Below are positions 1-9,313 of a stretch of DNA of 64,000 nt, piece by piece. The translations under genes and the position numbers were made by a program. The stretch is from Methanocaldococcus fervens AG86 (GTDB lineage Archaea > AGJL01 > Methanococci > Methanococcales > Methanocaldococcaceae): positions 1 to 64,000 of the forward strand of contig NC_013156.1 in NCBI RefSeq assembly GCF_000023985.1, read 5' to 3'. How positions within the stretch are numbered: the first letter of the stretch is position 1; the number at the start of each line of letters is the position of its first letter. The notes below the pieces were generated by a model. The model saw only the letters and a list, made by a program, of their open reading frames with translations. It was not told where the DNA came from and did no database searches.

Positions 1-124
1 TTAATTTTATGATTTTTTAGTTTACAACCTATTATGTATTTAGATAAATAAATGACCATGATAACCTATAAATATTATTTATCATTATTAATCATTATAA
101 ATGTCTTATAAACTGGTGATGATT

Positions 125-394
125 ATGGAGCAATTTGTTGATATTGTTAGAGATATACTTATTTTTATTGCTTCATTTGGTATTTTAATGGCTTCTTATA
201 GGTTATGGGTTGAGAAAGATAGGAAAAATATGATATATGCAAGAATACACATCTTGGGGGTTATTGACTGCGCATGCTTTTTAATATTTATGGCTTTAGG
301 AGAGATACTCTTAGCTTTTGTTTATCTAATTTTAGCTCCATTCTTGGCTCATGCAATTGCAAATGCAGCATACAACGATAAGTTGTCAGAATAA
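125..394 (+). CDS. MnhG-like small membrane protein (EhbC-like)
   Basis: An 89-residue protein with about three hydrophobic segments. Its C-terminal stretch APFLAHAIANAAY and the central ARIHILGV match the pattern of MnhG/PhaG, a small subunit of Mrp-type antiporters; related subunits occur in the energy-converting hydrogenases Eha and Ehb. The frame is open from ATG 101, but GGTGAT at 115-120 sits four bases before ATG 125, so 125 is the likely start. A TATA-like CCTATAAATATT lies near 66-77, suggesting the gene is transcribed alone here. Another part of Ehb is encoded at 55-60 kb, so this may be a detached Ehb subunit; that assignment is inference. Confidence 0.7.
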   Translation: MEQFVDIVRDILIFIASFGILMASYRLWVEKDRKNMIYARIHILGVIDCACFLIFMALGEILLAFVYLILAPFLAHAIANAAYNDKLSE

Positions 395-426
395 ATAAAA
401 ATAAAAGTAATTTTAAAATTCTCTTT

Positions 427-485
427 GAAACTTTTGTAAAAGTTTCATCAAAACTGATGCATTAAGGAAGGGCTTTCAGCCCTTC
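427..485. terminator. tandem hairpins between convergent genes (dispersed repeat copy 1)
   Basis: Two perfect inverted repeats lie between the converging ends of the MnhG-like gene and ftsY. The first is GAAACTTTT-GT-AAAAGTTTC (427-446). The second is GAAGGGCT-TTC-AGCCCTTC (467-485), and it can be extended by an outer GCATT/AATGC pairing. The spacer contains ATCAAAACT. A second copy of the same architecture, in the opposite orientation, lies at 20952-21012. A bidirectional terminator or a dispersed repeat element are both possible. Confidence 0.7.
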
Positions 486-532
486 ATAATGCCTCTTAAA
501 TTAATTTTCCCAAAGTTTTCTTAAAATGCTGT

Positions 533-1726
533 TTAGAATTCTCTTTCAGTTGAGAATTCAAATTCCTCTTCTCCAAACAATTTTTTAACCATCCAATCAG
601 CGTCAAACTCAATCAAATCACTATATCTTTGTCCAACTCCTAAATACAGAATTGGTTTTCCAATTGCATATCCAATCGATAAAGCTGCTCCTCCCTTAGC
701 ATCTGCATCTACTTTTGTTAATATAATGCCGTCTATATCCACTGCTTTATTAAACTCCTCTGCCTGATACACGGCATCGTTTCCAGTCAAGGCATCTCCA
801 ACAAATATAACCAAATCTGGCTTTGTGACCCTAACAACTTTTTTAATTTCTTCCATTAAATTTGTGTTTGTTGCCTGTCTTCCGGCCGTATCAGCTAAAA
901 CAACATCAATCCCTCTTGCCTTAGCATGTTGGATAGCATCATAAATAACTGCTGCAGAATCAGCTCCCTGCTTATGCTTTATTACCTTAACTCCAATATT
1001 TTTAGCATGCTGTTCTAACTGCTCTATAGCTCCAGCTCTAAAGGTATCTCCAGCAGCTAATACAACACTATATCCCTTTTGCTTTAATTTATAAGCCAGT
1101 TTAGCTATAGTTGTGGTTTTTCCAGTTCCGTTAATTCCAACAAATACAATAACAGTTGGTTTTCCTTGAGCTTTGTTCTTTTTAATTATTTCTTCAATAT
1201 CAATTTTTTCTTGGGATAATATATTTTTTATGGCATTTTTTACAGCATTTATTGTGATTTCCTCCACATCGTCATCTGGAGAAATCTTTTTTCCAACCAA
1301 CTCATTTTTTATATTCTCAATTAACTTCTCCACAACTTCCAATGCAACGTCCGCCTCTAAAAGTTCAATTTCCAACTCTTCTAAAACATCTTCTATATCT
1401 TCCTCTAAAATAACTACTTCCTTTTTAATAACTTTTTTAATAGCCCTTGTCAATCCAAATCTATCAAAGAGGCTTATTTTTTTCTCTTCTTCTTTAACTT
1501 CCTCCTCTTTTTCCACTTTTTTCTCTATGACTGTTTCAGTTTTGATTTCTGGTTCTGTTTTTTCTTCTTCTACACTAGCTTTAGATTCTTTTTTAAATAA
1601 TCCAGTAATTGGGATTTTTGGTTTTTTCTTTTCTTCTTTAATTTCTTCAGCCTCTCCTTTAGTGTAAATTTTCTCAGTTATCTTTGATGCAGTTTGTAAA
1701 AGTTTTTCTTTTAATTTTCCAAACAT
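533..1726 (-). CDS. ftsY: signal recognition particle receptor FtsY
   Basis: SRP-receptor GTPase that docks SRP-ribosome complexes at the membrane for cotranslational insertion. The first ~95 residues are Lys/Glu-rich (A domain), followed by the helical N domain and the GTPase G domain. Visible motifs are [10 protein letters not shown] (P-loop), DTFRAGA, DTAGR and [10 protein letters not shown]. The frame is open from 1759, but the start at 1726 (MFGKLKEK) is preceded by a strong GGAGGGA ribosome binding site, giving 397 residues. It converges on the MnhG-like gene, and the next gene is divergent 66 bases away. Confidence 0.96.
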   Translation of the reverse strand: MFGKLKEKLLQTASKITEKIYTKGEAEEIKEEKKKPKIPITGLFKKESKASVEEEKTEPEIKTETVIEKKVEKEEEVKEEEKKISLFDRFGLTRAIKKVIKKEVVILEEDIEDVLEELEIELLEADVALEVVEKLIENIKNELVGKKISPDDDVEEITINAVKNAIKNILSQEKIDIEEIIKKNKAQGKPTVIVFVGINGTGKTTTIAKLAYKLKQKGYSVVLAAGDTFRAGAIEQLEQHAKNIGVKVIKHKQGADSAAVIYDAIQHAKARGIDVVLADTAGRQATNTNLMEEIKKVVRVTKPDLVIFVGDALTGNDAVYQAEEFNKAVDIDGIILTKVDADAKGGAALSIGYAIGKPILYLGVGQRYSDLIEFDADWMVKKLFGEEEFEFSTEREF

Positions 1727-1804
1727 AACAATCCCTCCACAATTAACGTAATAACTCAAATATATGTAAACATACTTCTTATAATTAATGATATGGGGGA
1801 GAAC

Positions 1805-2539
1805 ATGGACGAGAAAAAATTCATATCAATATTGGCAGTTCTATTAATTTTTACATCTATGATAGTTTATTCAATACATTTTATAATATTTGGAGATGCT
1901 GAGCATATATTGAGCTATTTTTTATTGCATTTAGCGTTTGTTCCTATTGAAGTCTTGCTTGTAACTATAGTTATTGAAAGGATATTGGATTATAAGGAAA
2001 AAAATGAAAAGTTGAAAAAATTGAATATGGTTGTTGGGTGTTTTTTTAATAATGTTGGAGAGAAACTATTGGAGATAATCTTAGAAGGGGATGTTGGAAA
2101 TATAAGGGATTATTTAAAAATATCAAACGATTGGGATGATAAAAAATATAAAGAAACAAAAAAATTGTTAAAAAATTTTAATTATAACATAGACATGGAG
2201 AAAATTGATTTAAATAAACTCAAAAATTTTTTAGAAAAAAATAAAGAGTTTCTTTTGAGATTAATGGAAAATCCCGTATTATTGGAGCATGAAGAATTCA
2301 CTGAACTGTTAATGGCAGTGTTCCACTTGACTGATGAGCTACATAGGAGAGAGAATCTAAATAACCTCCCAAAAAGTGATTTAGAGCATTTGAAGAATGA
2401 CATCATCAGAGCTTATAAGTTATTGGTTATTCAATGGTTGAATTACCTTATTCACTTAAAAAATAACTATCCATATCTTTATTCGGTATATTTAAGAACA
2501 AATCCATTTAATAAAAAATCTGCAGTTGTATATGATTAA
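1805..2539 (+). CDS. uncharacterised protein with two N-terminal membrane segments
   Basis: I do not recognise a named family with certainty. Two hydrophobic segments (about residues 5-28 and 38-60) are followed by a charged, largely helical cytoplasmic region of about 185 residues. The segment [20 protein letters not shown] followed by [17 protein letters not shown] looks like a conserved block linking the membrane part to the soluble part. The ATG at 1805 is preceded by GGGGGAGAAC and is a better start than the in-frame ATG at 1793. It is transcribed divergently from ftsY. Nothing shows enzymatic function. Confidence 0.7.
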   Translation: MDEKKFISILAVLLIFTSMIVYSIHFIIFGDAEHILSYFLLHLAFVPIEVLLVTIVIERILDYKEKNEKLKKLNMVVGCFFNNVGEKLLEIILEGDVGNIRDYLKISNDWDDKKYKETKKLLKNFNYNIDMEKIDLNKLKNFLEKNKEFLLRLMENPVLLEHEEFTELLMAVFHLTDELHRRENLNNLPKSDLEHLKNDIIRAYKLLVIQWLNYLIHLKNNYPYLYSVYLRTNPFNKKSAVVYD

Positions 2540-2822
2540 AATTTTATGCTTTATATGGATTTTTGAGATTTTAATATTTTAGTTTCTATTTAATTTGTTT
2601 TTAAATTAATTATAACTGTTAAACCTTCATTAAAATCCTATTTTGTGTAAAATAGAAATATTTTGATGTTTAATTGAATAAAGAGATTTTTACCAGTTAT
2701 ATACTATTTTAAAAGATTATCGCAGTTATTTAAAGTATTTAAAATGAATTCGTTCCGTTATCTTTATATGTTAGTACTAAGAAAGTACCACTTAGCAAAA
2801 ATTAGGTGTTATCGGTGCTAGT

Positions 2823-3044
2823 ATGGATGACAAAAAACAATTACTGTTTAATGCAGTTTTTGACATTTATAAGCTTTTTATTGGTGCTGGATTAACTTTA
2901 TTGGTTGCAGTTATCTTGAAGATTGCATTCTCTGAAGGTAGTTTTTCTACTGGGCTAATATTGTCCTTAATTGATATTATAGCAATGTTCTATCTTAGTT
3001 TGGTATTTGGGAGCATCTTGTATGATATTTACAAAAGTTTGTAG
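2823..3044 (+). CDS. small two-helix membrane protein
   Basis: A 73-residue protein with two predicted membrane helices (about residues 17-34 and 45-68) and charged ends. No family recognised. GGTGCTA at 2814-2820 supports the start. A TATA-like CTTTATATG lies near 2762-2770, leaving a leader of roughly 30 bases that could form a small GTACT/AGTAC hairpin. The stop codon is followed directly, with no intervening base, by the stop codon of a convergent small gene. Confidence 0.65.
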   Translation: MDDKKQLLFNAVFDIYKLFIGAGLTLLVAVILKIAFSEGSFSTGLILSLIDIIAMFYLSLVFGSILYDIYKSL

Positions 3045-3167
3045 TTAATCTTTTTGATGAACTAATTTCTTTCCAAACTTCCAATACCATATAGCAAATA
3101 ATGTTGAAAATATAACCATAAAACCAATGACTACCAAGACCAATATAGAGAAGGCGTCAAGTTGCAT
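3045..3167 (-). CDS. 40-residue single-span membrane protein
   Basis: A small gene read from the minus strand. It begins MQLDAFSILVLVVIGF, has one hydrophobic helix of about 22 residues, and ends in a basic tail (WKFGKKLVHQKD). The ATG at 3167 is preceded by AGAGGTCG at suitable spacing, a convincing ribosome binding site that supports translation. The topology (acidic N terminus, Trp/Tyr belt, Lys-rich C terminus) suggests an outside-in single-span protein. Function unknown; it could be a small subunit or regulator of a membrane complex. Confidence 0.6.
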   Translation of the reverse strand: MQLDAFSILVLVVIGFMVIFSTLFAIWYWKFGKKLVHQKD

Positions 3168-3332
3168 AATTGCGACCTCTTTTTTTATTATTTTCTCTTT
3201 GTTTTATATTTTCAATTTCATCATTCGTTACCTATAATTTTATACAATCTAAGATATAACTTTATTGTTCATCATATTTACTATCATCATCTCATTAAAA
3301 ATTTTAATAAATAAAAAATTTAGAACTTAAAT

Positions 3333-5189
3333 TTAAAACCTATTTTTTATACTTGCATCAAGCTCATCTAATGAGTAAACATTCAACTCTCCATTTTTTA
3401 CAGCTTCTATTGCCTTAACTGCTGCTTTAGCTCCTTGAATTGTGGTTATATATGGAATACCCAAATCTACAGCTGCTCTTCTTATGTAATACCCATCAGA
3501 CTTTGCCTTTTTCCCTGAAGACGTGTTTATTATCAAGTGTATCTTTCCATCCCTCATTAATTTTAAAATATTGTCATTTGGACTTTCAGATATCTTTTTA
3601 ACAAGTATCGCTGGAATACCATTCTCCCTCAAAATTTTAACAGTGCCTTCAGTTGCATATATTGTGAATCCAAGCTCATGTAGTTTTTTAGCAACATCTA
3701 CAATTTGCTTTTTATCCTTATCTCTAACGCTAATAAATACATTTCCAACAATTGGCAATTCCATATTTGCAGATAATTGAGCTTTATAATATGCCCTACC
3801 AAAGTCCTTGTCTATTCCAATTGCCTCTCCAGTAGATTTCATTTCAGGTCCTAAAACAGGGTCAACACCAGGCAATTTTTGGAATGGGAATACTGCCTCT
3901 TTAATTGATACGTATTTTGGCTTGGAAATCCAAACCTTTTCAGCTACTTCTTCAACATCGTAATCTTTAATCAACTCCTCCAACTTCTTACCAAGCATAA
4001 CTTTTGTGGCTAATTTAGCCAATGGAATTCCTACTGATTTACTTACATAAGGAACAGTTCTTGAAGCCCTTGGATTTGCCTCTAAGACATAAACAACTCC
4101 ATCCTTAACTGCATACTGCACATTCAAAAGCCCTACTATATTTAAAGCCCTCGCTAACTTAGCTGTGTAATCAATAACAGTATCAATTATTTCCTTTGGT
4201 AATGTTTGAGGAGGAATGACTGTTGCTGAATCTCCACTATGCACTCCAGCCTCTTCAATATGCTCCATTATTGCTCCAATTAAAACGCTCTCTCCATCAC
4301 AAACAGCATCTACATCTAACTCAATAGCATCCTCCAAAAACTTATCAATTAATACTGGATGCTCTTCTGAAACCTTAACAGCCTCTTCCATATACTCAAT
4401 TAACTCATCCTCACTATAGACAATCTGCATTGCCCTTCCTCCTAAAACATAGGAAGGTCTAACTAAAACAGGATAGCCAATTCTTTTAGCTATCTCTAAA
4501 GCCTCCTCCTTTGTAAATGCAGTTCCTCCCTCTGCCTGAGGAATATTTAACTTCTTCAAAAGTTTTGAAAACTCTTCTCTATCTTCAGCAACATTTATAT
4601 CTTCTGGAGTAGTCCCTAATATATTAACTCCAGCTTTCTTTAACTTCATAGCCAAGTTTATTGCTGTCTGCCCTCCAAATTGAACGATAACTCCCAAAAG
4701 TTCCCCATTCTCCTTCTCTCTTTCAGCAATATTTAACACATCCTCAAATGTTATTGGTTCAAAGTATAGTTTATCTGAAGTATCGTAATCGGTTGAAACA
4801 GTTTCAGGGTTGTTATTTATAATTATTGCCTCAATGCCCATTTCTTTTAAAGCTAAAACTGCATGAACGCTTGAATAATCAAACTCTATTCCTTGCCCTA
4901 TCCTTATAGGCCCAGAACCAATAATTATAACCTTTTTTCTATCAGAAGGATTGCTTTCATCTTGTTCCTTATAAACATAGGTCTCATAAGCTGAATAGTA
5001 ATAAGGAGTTTTTGCCTCAAACTCTGCGGCACATGTATCTACCATTTTATACAATGGGATGATATTGAGCTTTTCTCTCAGCTTTCTAACTTCCAACTCA
5101 TCCATTCCCAATAAATTACCTATTTGTTTATCAGAGAATCCTAATTTTTTAGCTTTTAGCAGTATTTCCTTTAATTTTTCCATGTCCAT
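3333..5189 (-). CDS. carB: carbamoyl-phosphate synthase large subunit, C-terminal part
   Basis: Second half of CarB. It begins within the oligomerisation domain (LGFSDKQIGNLLGMDELEVRKL), then has the carbamate-phosphorylating ATP-grasp unit (GSGPIRIGQGIEFDYSS, NNNPETVSTDYDTSD, VLEANPRASRTVPYVSK), and finishes with an MGS-like allosteric domain (IYATEGTVKILRENGI). The complex makes carbamoyl phosphate for pyrimidines and arginine. The start has its own GGTGAT site, 30 bases after the N-terminal half, so two polypeptides are made from one transcript. Its 618 residues plus 481 for the other half equal a normal CarB of about 1070-1100 residues. No carA lies in the window. Confidence 0.96.
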   Translation of the reverse strand: MDMEKLKEILLKAKKLGFSDKQIGNLLGMDELEVRKLREKLNIIPLYKMVDTCAAEFEAKTPYYYSAYETYVYKEQDESNPSDRKKVIIIGSGPIRIGQGIEFDYSSVHAVLALKEMGIEAIIINNNPETVSTDYDTSDKLYFEPITFEDVLNIAEREKENGELLGVIVQFGGQTAINLAMKLKKAGVNILGTTPEDINVAEDREEFSKLLKKLNIPQAEGGTAFTKEEALEIAKRIGYPVLVRPSYVLGGRAMQIVYSEDELIEYMEEAVKVSEEHPVLIDKFLEDAIELDVDAVCDGESVLIGAIMEHIEEAGVHSGDSATVIPPQTLPKEIIDTVIDYTAKLARALNIVGLLNVQYAVKDGVVYVLEANPRASRTVPYVSKSVGIPLAKLATKVMLGKKLEELIKDYDVEEVAEKVWISKPKYVSIKEAVFPFQKLPGVDPVLGPEMKSTGEAIGIDKDFGRAYYKAQLSANMELPIVGNVFISVRDKDKKQIVDVAKKLHELGFTIYATEGTVKILRENGIPAILVKKISESPNDNILKLMRDGKIHLIINTSSGKKAKSDGYYIRRAAVDLGIPYITTIQGAKAAVKAIEAVKNGELNVYSLDELDASIKNRF

Positions 5190-5219
5190 ATAATCACCTT
5201 ATTTTCTAAGACTAAATTT

Positions 5220-6665
5220 TTAATTTAAATTTCTAATTTCTCCTCTCAATTTTTCCAACTCCTTCTTCATATCGACAATATTTTTAATCTTCTTAATGAA
5301 GAATTCATCAATATCTGTTAGTTCTACTATTTTTTCAATGCTCCAACCTTTCTCTAAAGCTTTAGCTATAACAAAAATCCTTTCATCTGTTGGGTTCCTT
5401 AAAATTTCTTCTATTTCTTCATCACTATACTCTTTATCTTTTCCATCTCCAATTAAGCCAAATCTTCCTATATCTAAACTTCTAATTGCTTTTTGTAGGG
5501 CTTCTTCAAAGCTTCTACCTATTGCCATAACCTCTCCAGTAGATTTCATACTCGTTCCTAATCTCTTATCTACTGTCTTAAATTTATCAAATGGCCATCT
5601 TGGGATTTTTACAACAACGTAGTCTAAAGTAGGTTCAAAACTTGCTGGAGTTTCCTTTGTAACATCATTTAATATCTCATCCAACGTCTTACCAATAGCT
5701 ATTTTAGCCGCTATCCTTGCTATTGGATAACCTGTAGCTTTACTTGCTAAAGCGGAGCTTCTTGAAACTCTTGGGTTAACCTCAATAACTCTATATTCAG
5801 TCATCTCCTTATTTACAGCAAATTGTATATTACAACCTCCTTCGATACCCAAATGCCTTATAATCTTTATAGCAGCGTTTCTTAATTTTTGGTAGAACTC
5901 ATCTGGCAATGTTTGTATTGGAGATACAACAATACTCTCCCCTGTGTGTATTCCCATTGGGTCAATGTTTTCCATACCACAGACAATTATACATGTGTCT
6001 TTCCTATCTCTCATAACCTCCAGCTCAAACTCCTTCCAACCTAAAACACTTTCATCAATTAAAACTTGATGAATTATAGAATATTTTAAACCTTTTGAAG
6101 CAATATCTATTAACTCCTCTTTGTTGTGGGCTATTCCTCCTCCTGTTCCTCCTAAAGTGAATGCAGGTCTTACAATAACAGGATATCCAATCTCTTCAGC
6201 AAATTCAACTGCCTCATCAACAGAATTAACTGCCTTACATTTTGTAACTGGCTCGTTAATCTCAGCCATAGCCTTAGCAAAAAGCTCCCTATCTTCTGCA
6301 ATTTCAATTGTTTTTATGTTAGAACCTAAAAGCTTAATTCCATATTTATCTAAAACTCCTCTTCTATGCAACTCCAAAGCTAAGTTAAGTCCTGTTTGTC
6401 CTCCCATTGTTGGTAAAATAGCGTCTGGTCTCTCTTTTTCAATAATCTTTTCAACTATGTCGGGGTGTAGTGGTTCTAAATAAACCTTATCTGCCATATC
6501 TGTATCAGTTTGGATTGTAGCAGGGTTTGAATTTACTAAAATAGTATAAATTCCTTCTTCCTTCAAAGCTTTACACGCCTGAGAACCAGAAAAGTCAAAC
6601 TCTGCCGCTTGCCCAATAACTATCGGTCCTGAACCAAAAACCATCACTTTTTTAATACTCTCCAT
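5220..6665 (-). CDS. carB: carbamoyl-phosphate synthase large subunit, N-terminal part
   Basis: First half of CarB, containing the carboxyphosphate-forming ATP-grasp domain. Signatures are [34 protein letters not shown], the glycine loop [10 protein letters not shown], and [20 protein letters not shown]. It ends inside the oligomerisation domain ([20 protein letters not shown]). The ATG at 6665 is preceded by GTGGTGGAT; a TTG at 6680 extends the frame but lacks a site. The downstream half follows after 30 bases on the same strand. Each half retains complete catalytic motifs, so this is a functional split rather than a broken gene. Confidence 0.96.
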   Translation of the reverse strand: MESIKKVMVFGSGPIVIGQAAEFDFSGSQACKALKEEGIYTILVNSNPATIQTDTDMADKVYLEPLHPDIVEKIIEKERPDAILPTMGGQTGLNLALELHRRGVLDKYGIKLLGSNIKTIEIAEDRELFAKAMAEINEPVTKCKAVNSVDEAVEFAEEIGYPVIVRPAFTLGGTGGGIAHNKEELIDIASKGLKYSIIHQVLIDESVLGWKEFELEVMRDRKDTCIIVCGMENIDPMGIHTGESIVVSPIQTLPDEFYQKLRNAAIKIIRHLGIEGGCNIQFAVNKEMTEYRVIEVNPRVSRSSALASKATGYPIARIAAKIAIGKTLDEILNDVTKETPASFEPTLDYVVVKIPRWPFDKFKTVDKRLGTSMKSTGEVMAIGRSFEEALQKAIRSLDIGRFGLIGDGKDKEYSDEEIEEILRNPTDERIFVIAKALEKGWSIEKIVELTDIDEFFIKKIKNIVDMKKELEKLRGEIRNLN

Positions 6666-6835
6666 TAATATCCACCACAATATTTTATAATATTTGCATA
6701 TTTAATTGTTATTGCTCAGATTACTTTAATATTGGGAATGAGCTTTTTAAAATTGCATAATTATAATATGTTGCTTACATTTAAGTATCCTTTCCATAAT
6801 AATCAGTTAAGGTTTTTAAAGTTAATGGTGATAGA

Positions 6836-8497
6836 ATGGAAGAAAAGATTTTACCAATTGCATTAAGAAATGCCATAAAATATAATGGAAAAGCAAATCC
6901 AAAAGCAGTTTTAGGGATATTTTTGTCCGAAAATCCAGAATATAGAAGTAAAGTAAAAGAAGTAATGCCAATTATTGAAAAGGTTGTTGAAGAAGTTAAT
7001 AAACTGCCTTTAGATGAGATTAAGAGAAGGCTGGAGGAGTTGGGAGAAGATATTAAAAAGAAAGAAAAGAAAGAGAGAGATTTAGAGCTACCAAACGTTA
7101 AAGATAAGGTAGTTATGAGATTCGCCCCTAATCCTTCTGGTCCTTTGCATATAGGACATGCAAGAGCCGCAGTTTTAAACGACTACTTTGCTAAAAAGTA
7201 TAACGGAAAGTTGATTTTAAGATTGGAAGATACAGACCCTAAGAGAGTTTTGCCTGAGGCATATGATATGATTAAAGAGGATTTGGAATGGTTAGGGGTT
7301 AAAGTTGATGAAACTATTATACAATCAGACAGAATGGAAATTTATTACGAATATGGTAAAAAGCTTATTGAAATGGGCAAAGCTTACGTTTGTGATTGTG
7401 ATCCAGAGGAATTTAGAGAGTTAAGGAATAAGGGAATCCCATGCAAGTGTAGAGAGAGGGCTGTTGAAGACAACTTAGAGTTATGGGAAAAGATGCTTAA
7501 TGGAGAGCTTGAAAATGTAGCTGTTAGATTAAAAACAGATATAAAGCATAAAAACCCATCAATTAGAGATTTTCCAATATTTAGAGTTGAAAAAACACCT
7601 CACCCAAGAACTGGAGATAAATACTGCGTTTATCCTTTAATGAACTTCTCAGTGCCTGTTGATGATTATCTATTAGGAATGACGCACGTTTTGAGAGGGA
7701 AAGACCACATTGTAAATACTGAGAAGCAAGCTTATATTTACAAATACTTTGGTTGGGAGATGCCTACATTTATACATTATGGTATTTTGAAGATAGAGGA
7801 TATTGTTTTAAGCACTTCATCAATGTATAAGGGAATTAAAGAAGGGCTTTATAGTGGATGGGACGATGTTAGGTTGGGAACTTTGAGGGCTTTGAAAAGG
7901 AGAGGAATTAAGCCAGAAGCAATATATGAGATGATGAAGAGAATTGGGATTAAACAGGCAGATGTTAAGTTTTCTTGGGAAAATTTATATGCTATAAACA
8001 AGGAGCTTATAGATAAAGATGCAAGAAGATTCTTCTTTGTTTGGAATCCTAAGAAGCTTGTTATTGAAGGAGCTGATAAAAGAGTTTTAAAACTTAGAAT
8101 GCATCCAGATAGACCTGAATTTGGTGAGAGAGGGTTGATATTTGATGGAGAAATTTATGTTGTTGGAGATGAGTTAAAAGAGGGTAAGATGTATAGGCTT
8201 ATGGAATTATTTAACATAGTTGTTGAAAAAGTAAATGATGTTGCATTTGCCAAATATCATTCAGATGATTTTAAAATAGCAAGAAAAAATAAAGCTAAGA
8301 TTATACACTGGATTCCTATAAAGGATAGCGTTAAAGTCAAGGTTTTAATGCCTGATGGTGATGTAAAAGAGGGTTATGCTGAAAAGGATTTTGCCAATGT
8401 AAATGTTGATGATATTGTCCAATTTGAGAGGTTTGGATTCGTTAGAGTGGATAAAAAAGAAAATGATGAATTCTTATGTTGCTATGCCCATAGATAA
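6836..8497 (+). CDS. gltX: glutamyl-tRNA synthetase (archaeal type)
   Basis: Charges glutamate onto tRNA-Glu, and in methanogens also onto tRNA-Gln for later amidation. The class I HIGH motif is at residues 105-108 ([11 protein letters not shown]). The KMSKS equivalent is the archaeal [10 protein letters not shown] near residue 330. An N-terminal helical extension of about 90 residues and a C-terminal beta-barrel anticodon-binding region are typical of the archaeal/eukaryotic GlxRS branch. GGTGAT three bases before ATG fixes the start. It is transcribed divergently from carB and converges, with one base between stops, on the RlmE-like gene. Confidence 0.96.
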   Translation: MEEKILPIALRNAIKYNGKANPKAVLGIFLSENPEYRSKVKEVMPIIEKVVEEVNKLPLDEIKRRLEELGEDIKKKEKKERDLELPNVKDKVVMRFAPNPSGPLHIGHARAAVLNDYFAKKYNGKLILRLEDTDPKRVLPEAYDMIKEDLEWLGVKVDETIIQSDRMEIYYEYGKKLIEMGKAYVCDCDPEEFRELRNKGIPCKCRERAVEDNLELWEKMLNGELENVAVRLKTDIKHKNPSIRDFPIFRVEKTPHPRTGDKYCVYPLMNFSVPVDDYLLGMTHVLRGKDHIVNTEKQAYIYKYFGWEMPTFIHYGILKIEDIVLSTSSMYKGIKEGLYSGWDDVRLGTLRALKRRGIKPEAIYEMMKRIGIKQADVKFSWENLYAINKELIDKDARRFFFVWNPKKLVIEGADKRVLKLRMHPDRPEFGERGLIFDGEIYVVGDELKEGKMYRLMELFNIVVEKVNDVAFAKYHSDDFKIARKNKAKIIHWIPIKDSVKVKVLMPDGDVKEGYAEKDFANVNVDDIVQFERFGFVRVDKKENDEFLCCYAHR

Positions 8498-8498
8498 T

Positions 8499-9239
8499 TT
8501 ATTGTTTAGATTTTAATTTCCTCATTTCTTTAATTTTTTTAGCCAATAATTCGTTATTTTCTTCATTATCAGGTTTTTCAATTCTTTTTATCTTATCCTC
8601 CTCTTCCCATTTTTTTCCAGTATATCTCTTAGCTATAACATAAACCTCAGCACTCTCCTTTCTCGATGCCTGAGGCTTTGTAATGTAAACCTTCTCAAAG
8701 TATTTTTTAACTAACTTTACGTAATCATCTATCATATTTCCATAGAACACCTTAGCTACGAAGTTTCCTCTCTCTTTTAGCATCTCAGTAGCTATTTGTA
8801 AGGCAGTTGTTACCAAATCAATTGAACGAGCGTGGTCTACATCCCAATAACCGCTTATATTTGGAGATGCATCGCTTATAACTACATCCACCTTTTTTTC
8901 TTCGTTTGGAATTAGCTCTCTAATTTTATTTAAGTTCTCCTCTAAAGTAAAGTCCCCTTTTATAGCTCTTACATTATCATACTCAAAAGGTTTAACTGGC
9001 TGTAAATCAATGCCAATGACAAAACCCTTATCTCCAACTATCTCCCTCGCTACCTGCATCCACCCTCCTGGAGCACAACCCAAATCCAAAACTATTCTTC
9101 CCGGCTTAATAACGTTAAATTTTTCATTCAACTGCATGAGCTTAAATGAAGCCCTCGAACGGTATTTGAGTTTTTTAGCTAATTTGTAATAAAAATCTCT
9201 CTTTCTCTGTAAAACCCATCTTTTGTCTTTTCTTCCCAT
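8499..9239 (-). CDS. rlmE: RlmE/FtsJ-type ribose 2'-O-methyltransferase
   Basis: Predicted 23S rRNA (uridine 2'-O) methyltransferase acting on the ribosomal A-loop. The SAM-binding loop [14 protein letters not shown] is near residue 50. The conserved N-terminal YRSRASFKL supplies the first catalytic Lys region, [16 protein letters not shown] the acidic motif, and VAKVFYGN the later catalytic Lys. A Lys/Glu-rich C-terminal tail of about 45 residues extends beyond the bacterial enzyme. The start has GGTGAAACT upstream. A second, different FtsJ-fold enzyme fused to a THUMP-like domain is at 31307. Confidence 0.92.
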   Translation of the reverse strand: MGRKDKRWVLQRKRDFYYKLAKKLKYRSRASFKLMQLNEKFNVIKPGRIVLDLGCAPGGWMQVAREIVGDKGFVIGIDLQPVKPFEYDNVRAIKGDFTLEENLNKIRELIPNEEKKVDVVISDASPNISGYWDVDHARSIDLVTTALQIATEMLKERGNFVAKVFYGNMIDDYVKLVKKYFEKVYITKPQASRKESAEVYVIAKRYTGKKWEEEDKIKRIEKPDNEENNELLAKKIKEMRKLKSKQ

Positions 9240-9313
9240 AGTTTCACCATAAATTTTAAATAAGCGTAATTTTTAAATGGCAATAAAATAATCATTAGAA
9301 AAAGCTGATTATT

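Noticed and set aside
1-59. Minus-strand frame from ATG 59 running off the left edge
   Set aside because: Only about 19 codons are visible, the upstream AGGTTATC is a doubtful ribosome binding site, and the TATA-like sequence would be too close. It cannot be supported from this window.
3333-6665. carB treated as a frameshifted pseudogene
   Set aside because: The second half has its own ribosome binding site and start, both halves keep all ATP-grasp motifs, and the break is at a known domain boundary.
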